NCBI RefSeq assembly: GCF_009696615.1
Contig: NZ_VULO01000009.1
Coordinates: 1-64,000, forward strand
DNA length: 64,000 nt
Source: Scrofimicrobium canadense
GTDB lineage: Bacteria > Actinomycetota > Actinomycetes > Actinomycetales > Actinomycetaceae
Reading direction: 5' to 3'
Each line of letters starts with the position of its first letter. The first letter of the stretch is position 1. Shown piece by piece: positions 60,356-64,000 of this stretch. A program made the translations under genes and the position numbers. The notes under the pieces were generated by a model. That model worked only from the letters and a program-made list of their open reading frames with translations, had not been told where the DNA came from and ran no database searches.

Positions 60356-60421
60356 CCACGTACGGGGTCATAAATCCGTAAACGGGGCCGCACGCGGCCC
60401 CGACAGCTACCACATCGCCCA
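60356..60421 (-). repeat. 66-bp interspersed repeat, copy 3
   Basis: Third ungapped copy, inverted relative to the other two. It lies between the convergent ends of the YbbN-like gene and glgB. The core is the most perfect of the three: CGGGGCCGC and GCGGCCCCG pair over 9 bp with a 2-nt centre. The right-hand block TTTATGACCCCGTACGTGG is identical to the others. Confidence 0.85.
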
Positions 60422-60470
60422 GGCAGCTGCACGGGCAGTGCGTCGGTGTGCACGGAGAGCGCCTCGTCAA

Positions 60471-62666
60471 CTACGGGCGTTCTAAAGCGCGTACAGGGCG
60501 CAGCCACGTCGCTCCTAGGGGAGGCACGCGCAGTGCAACCGAGTAGTCCCGTCCATTCCACGGCTTTTCCTCGGCTTTGAGGGGGAGAGGATTGGTTACT
60601 CCCGAGCCACCATAGCGAAGATCATCCGTGTTGAGGATTTCCTCCCAGGCGCCGCCATCTGGCAAACCGACCCGGAAATCTTCATGGGGTGTTCCGGCGA
60701 AATTGAGGACACAGACAATCTGTTCAGTCTCGCCCTTAGCATTGTCACCCTGACGAATATATGAGATGAGGTTACGGTCTGCGTCACCGGCATCGATCCA
60801 CTCAAATCCCGTATAGTCGTCATCCCACAGTGCTGGACTAGTCTGATACAGCGTATTGAGGTCCCGCACCAAGTCGGCAATTCCGCGGTGCGCCGGTTGG
60901 TCAAGTAGCCACCAGTCAAGGGAATAGGATTCGGACCATTCTCCTTCTTGAGCGAACTCTTGGCCCATAAACAGTAGTTGTTTGCCTGGATGAGACCATT
61001 GATAAGCATAAAGAGCGCGAAGGTTAGCTAATTTTTGCCACTTATCACCAGGCATTTTAGCCACCAATGAGCCCTTACCGTGGACTACCTCGTCATGGGA
61101 GAGTGGCAAAACAAAGTTTTCAGAAAATGCGTAGACGAGAGAGAATGTCAGCTCTCCGTGGTGCCATCGCCTGTTGACTGGATCCTCACTCAGGTATCTC
61201 AGGGTGTCATTCATCCACCCCATATTCCATTTGAATCCGAATCCGAGACCTCCACCAGTTGTGGGAGCGGTAACGCCGGGCCACGCTGTTGACTCCTCGG
61301 CAATCATGACGATACCCGGATTGCGCCGATAGGCGGTAGCATTGGCTTCCTGCAAGAACTGGATGGCTTCGAGGTTTTCCCGGCCGCCATACTGGTTGGG
61401 ACGCCATTGGCCTTCTTGGCGAGAGTAATCAAGGTAAAGCATGGATGCCACTGCGTCAACGCGCAGTCCGTCCACGTGAAACTCTTCTAGCCAGTAGAGA
61501 GCGTTGGCAACAAGGAAGTTGCGGACTTCGGAACGACCAAAGTTAAACACGAGCGTGCCCCAGTCAGGATGCTCACCCCGGAGAGGATCGGGGTCTTCAT
61601 ACAATGGTGTGCCGTCGAAGCGGGCAAGGGCCCACGAGTCTTTCGGGAAATGGGCAGGCACCCAGTCGACAAGGACACCAATGCCTGCTTGATGGAGAGT
61701 GTCAACCAAGTATCTGAAGTCATCGGGGGAACCGTAACGGGCGGTAGGTGCGTAGTAGGACGTGACTTGGTATCCCCATGACCCGCCGAATGGGTGCTCA
61801 GCAACGGGCATAAACTCTACGTGGGTATAGCCCATATCGATCAAGTAGGGTACCAGTTGGTCTGCAAAACTGCGGTAGGTGAGCCCTTGCTTCCACGAGC
61901 CAATATGGCATTCGTAGATCGACATGGGGCCCTGGTGAGGATTGCGCGAAGCCCGATCGGTCATCCATTGGCGGTCTTTCCACACATACTCCGTCTCAGT
62001 TACAACCGAAGCTGTTGCTGGAGGAACTTCAGTGTGCCTTGCCATAGGATCGGCTTTTTGGAACCAGTTTCCATCAGGGCCGCAAATCTCAAATTTGTAG
62101 AGGGCACCAATGGGAACATCAGGAATGAATAGCTCCCAGATTCCCGATGACCCCAAAGACCGCATTGCTGAGCCGGTTCCGTCCCAAAAGTTGAAGTTTC
62201 CGACCACTCTCACGGCTTTGGCATTGGGCGCCCATACTGCGAAGGCGACTCCCTCAACATCTCCAAGTGGGCCTGAGTATTCTTTGCGGTGTGCTCCCAA
62301 CACGCGCCAGAGCTCTTCATGACGTCCCTCACCAATGAGATATGTGTCGAGTTCGCCCACAGTTGGAAGGAAACGATAGGGATCATCAGTGGTGGCTTCA
62401 GAGTCCCCGTAGCGCACTTTGAGACGGTAATCGGGGATTTCCTCACCAGGAACTACAGCAACCCATATTCCCGAGGACTCATGGTGGGCGGGAAATTCGC
62501 CTTCGGGTGTAATAACCGTCACTTCGTCCGCGAGATGGCGAACAGTGCGGATAGTGACGCTTCCATCACCAAGGTGCGCGCCCAGAACCGAATGGGGGGA
62601 GTGATATTCACCTGCTCCAACGAGAAAGAGAATACTGTCTTCTACTGGGATTGCACTCATACTCAT
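60471..62666 (-). CDS. glgB: 1,4-alpha-glucan branching enzyme
   Basis: 731-residue GH13 enzyme adding alpha-1,6 branches to glycogen or related glucans. N-terminal carbohydrate-binding domains (1-220), then the barrel with nucleophile Asp in [13 protein letters not shown], acid/base Glu in [13 protein letters not shown] and the third acid in [15 protein letters not shown] at 62666, or 62660 with AGGTG seven bases upstream. It stands 65 bp downstream of glgE on the same strand, forming the GlgE pathway pair. Confidence 0.96.
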   Translation of the reverse strand: MSMSAIPVEDSILFLVGAGEYHSPHSVLGAHLGDGSVTIRTVRHLADEVTVITPEGEFPAHHESSGIWVAVVPGEEIPDYRLKVRYGDSEATTDDPYRFLPTVGELDTYLIGEGRHEELWRVLGAHRKEYSGPLGDVEGVAFAVWAPNAKAVRVVGNFNFWDGTGSAMRSLGSSGIWELFIPDVPIGALYKFEICGPDGNWFQKADPMARHTEVPPATASVVTETEYVWKDRQWMTDRASRNPHQGPMSIYECHIGSWKQGLTYRSFADQLVPYLIDMGYTHVEFMPVAEHPFGGSWGYQVTSYYAPTARYGSPDDFRYLVDTLHQAGIGVLVDWVPAHFPKDSWALARFDGTPLYEDPDPLRGEHPDWGTLVFNFGRSEVRNFLVANALYWLEEFHVDGLRVDAVASMLYLDYSRQEGQWRPNQYGGRENLEAIQFLQEANATAYRRNPGIVMIAEESTAWPGVTAPTTGGGLGFGFKWNMGWMNDTLRYLSEDPVNRRWHHGELTFSLVYAFSENFVLPLSHDEVVHGKGSLVAKMPGDKWQKLANLRALYAYQWSHPGKQLLFMGQEFAQEGEWSESYSLDWWLLDQPAHRGIADLVRDLNTLYQTSPALWDDDYTGFEWIDAGDADRNLISYIRQGDNAKGETEQIVCVLNFAGTPHEDFRVGLPDGGAWEEILNTDDLRYGGSGVTNPLPLKAEEKPWNGRDYSVALRVPPLGATWLRPVRALERP

Positions 62667-62731
62667 ACACCTGATTCTCTCATGTTCATGTGGTGACAGT
62701 CGCGGTTTCGTGTGTTGCTATTAGGACGCAT

Positions 62732-64000
62732 TTAGCTCAGACCTACCTGAACGGAAAAGACGTGACCCAGGCGTTCCCATGGTGAAAACTTCACATAATT
62801 AGTGTCTCCCCACAGGTATTGAGTACCGTCGAGCTCATCGGTAAGCACTAATGTGTCATTGGTTTCGGGGCTGCGTGACTCTGCGCTAAGAGTGGGAAAT
62901 AAGAGGTCTCGATTGATGTAGACGGTGCCTTCCACTTCAGCGTGGGGGTTCAAACTGATAACCACGACGACAGTGTCGTCTTGACCAGTGGGGGAGAACC
63001 GTGCTGGTGTGTGCTTCGAGAAGCACACAATGTCGTCAGAAGACGTGGGATGTATTGAAATCTGGTGCAGCTGTTGCAATGCGGGATGCATCGCGCGGCT
63101 GCGATTGAGTAGCTCTAGTAGTAGCGCAATACCGTGATCTTGGGCTTTGTCCCAATCGCGTGGCCGATACTCATATTTTTCATTATTATTGTGCTCTTCA
63201 AATCCTGGTCGAGGATCTTTTTCTACCAGCTCGTATCCTGAGTAGATTCCCCACGTTGGTGACCCGGTTGCTGCGAGCATCGCGCGAATCGCAAACATTG
63301 CTTCGCCGCCGTCTGTCATTTGCGGGGTAAGAATGTCGTGAGTTGTCGGCCAAAATGCGGGGCGCATCATATGGGAGGTCTCCTCAGCCACTTCGACCAG
63401 ATAATCTTCGATTTCCTTTTTGGCTGTTCGCCAGGCGAAGTAGGTGTATGACTGCTGGAACCCCACCATTCCTAGGGTCCTCATCATTGCGGGACGAGTG
63501 AAAGCCTCAGCCAAGAAGAGTACTTCCGGGTGGTCTCGGTGCATCTGGTCAAGGAATTTCTGCCAGAAAGGCATCGGCTTCGTGTGCGGATTATCGACGC
63601 GGAAGATTGTCACGCCGTGCTGGATCCACACCTCGACCACGTCAACAATCGCGTGGTATATGCCGTCAGGATCATTGTCGAAGTTGAGGGGATAAATATC
63701 TTGGTACTTCTTAGGAGGATTTTCCGCATAGGCGATAGAACCATCTACCCGGGTGGTAAACCACTCGGGATGTTTTTTGACCCAGGGGTGGTCTGGGGAA
63801 CATTGCAAGGCTAGATCGAGCGCCACTTCCATCCCTAGATCGCGCGATGCGGCAACGAGAGCATCGAAATCAGCAAAACTGCCCAAATCGGGGTGTATAG
63901 CATCGTGTCCACCTTCGGGCGATCCAATACCGTATGGACTGCCAGGATCGTCTGCCGTGGCTTCTAACGAATTATTCTTGCCTTTTCTGAAGGTAGTGCC
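62732..64000 (-). CDS. glgE: maltosyltransferase GlgE, 3' part
   Basis: C-terminal 422 residues of alpha-1,4-glucan:maltose-1-phosphate maltosyltransferase, cut by the window edge. The reading frame is open to base 64000 and matches the family (TFRKGKNNSLEATADDPGS). The catalytic nucleophile Asp is in VTIFRVDNPHTKP and the acid/base Glu in EVLFLAEAFTRP. GlgE extends glucans from maltose-1-phosphate; together with GlgB it makes branched alpha-glucan. Confidence 0.95.
   Translation of the reverse strand, partial: GTTFRKGKNNSLEATADDPGSPYGIGSPEGGHDAIHPDLGSFADFDALVAASRDLGMEVALDLALQCSPDHPWVKKHPEWFTTRVDGSIAYAENPPKKYQDIYPLNFDNDPDGIYHAIVDVVEVWIQHGVTIFRVDNPHTKPMPFWQKFLDQMHRDHPEVLFLAEAFTRPAMMRTLGMVGFQQSYTYFAWRTAKKEIEDYLVEVAEETSHMMRPAFWPTTHDILTPQMTDGGEAMFAIRAMLAATGSPTWGIYSGYELVEKDPRPGFEEHNNNEKYEYRPRDWDKAQDHGIALLLELLNRSRAMHPALQQLHQISIHPTSSDDIVCFSKHTPARFSPTGQDDTVVVVISLNPHAEVEGTVYINRDLLFPTLSAESRSPETNDTLVLTDELDGTQYLWGDTNYVKFSPWERLGHVFSVQVGLS

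Overview
The window is a chromosomal segment of an actinobacterium. The evidence is the gene order rpsB-tsf-pyrH-frr-cdsA-rlmN-dxr-M50 protease-ispG, the order rho-rpmE-prfA-prmC, the order sua5-wecA-atpI-atpBEFHAGDC followed by a DUF2550 gene and nucS, and the presence of DUF3145, GlgE and frequent GTG starts. Base composition looks close to half G+C, low for the phylum. Together with a sortase-type LSHTG anchor and the loss of FAS-II genes around DUF3145, this suggests Actinomycetaceae (Arcanobacterium/Trueperella/Mobiluncus-like). The family and genus are inference; no rRNA gene is present to confirm them.

Layout. 0.2-10.4 kb: a secreted M23 protein, then a + strand translation/isoprenoid/lipid block (rpsB, tsf, pyrH, frr, cdsA, rlmN, a DivIVA-like repeat protein, dxr, site-2 protease, ispG). 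10.4-15.1 kb: an accessory stretch with a small SRPBCC-like protein, a cell-wall-anchored alkaline phosphatase, a guanidine-III riboswitch controlling a pair of SMR guanidinium exporters, a 66-bp interspersed repeat and a TipA-type MerR regulator. 15.2-18.4 kb: proS, def, DUF3145 and an ACP-like protein without the prosthetic-group serine. 18.4-27.5 kb: transport and sugar metabolism (amino-acid permease; AI-2E family protein, MFS transporter and GH2 glycosidase; thiol peroxidase; FrcBCA-like sugar ABC transporter). 27.6-36.6 kb: argS, a CYTH protein, a DHA2 exporter, a degenerate homoserine-kinase-like gene, rho, rpmE, prfA, prmC. 36.6-46.5 kb: a block lying between prmC and sua5 (membrane protein, malic enzyme, gatCAB, cardiolipin synthase, membrane protein, peroxiredoxin, purT). 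46.5-57.0 kb: sua5, wecA-like, the full ATP synthase operon, DUF2550, nucS and a zinc-ribbon protein. 57.1-60.3 kb: three uncharacterised envelope/thioredoxin-like genes. 60.5-64.0 kb: glgB and the 3' part of glgE on the - strand.

Most notable signals. (1) Three ungapped copies of a 66-bp intergenic element, 51 of 66 columns invariant, whose variable core forms a hairpin with a compensatory pair change. (2) A guanidine-III riboswitch upstream of paired SMR genes. (3) At least eleven genes in which a TANNNT-like -10 hexamer sits 6-7 nt before the start codon, indicating leaderless mRNAs; one pair of divergent genes has overlapping -10 hexamers in a 22-bp gap. (4) A degenerate ACP and a degenerate homoserine-kinase-like protein, both kept at conserved positions. 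(5) Alternative hairpins between tsf and pyrH. No CRISPR array, prophage, complete insertion sequence, rRNA or tRNA gene was recognised.
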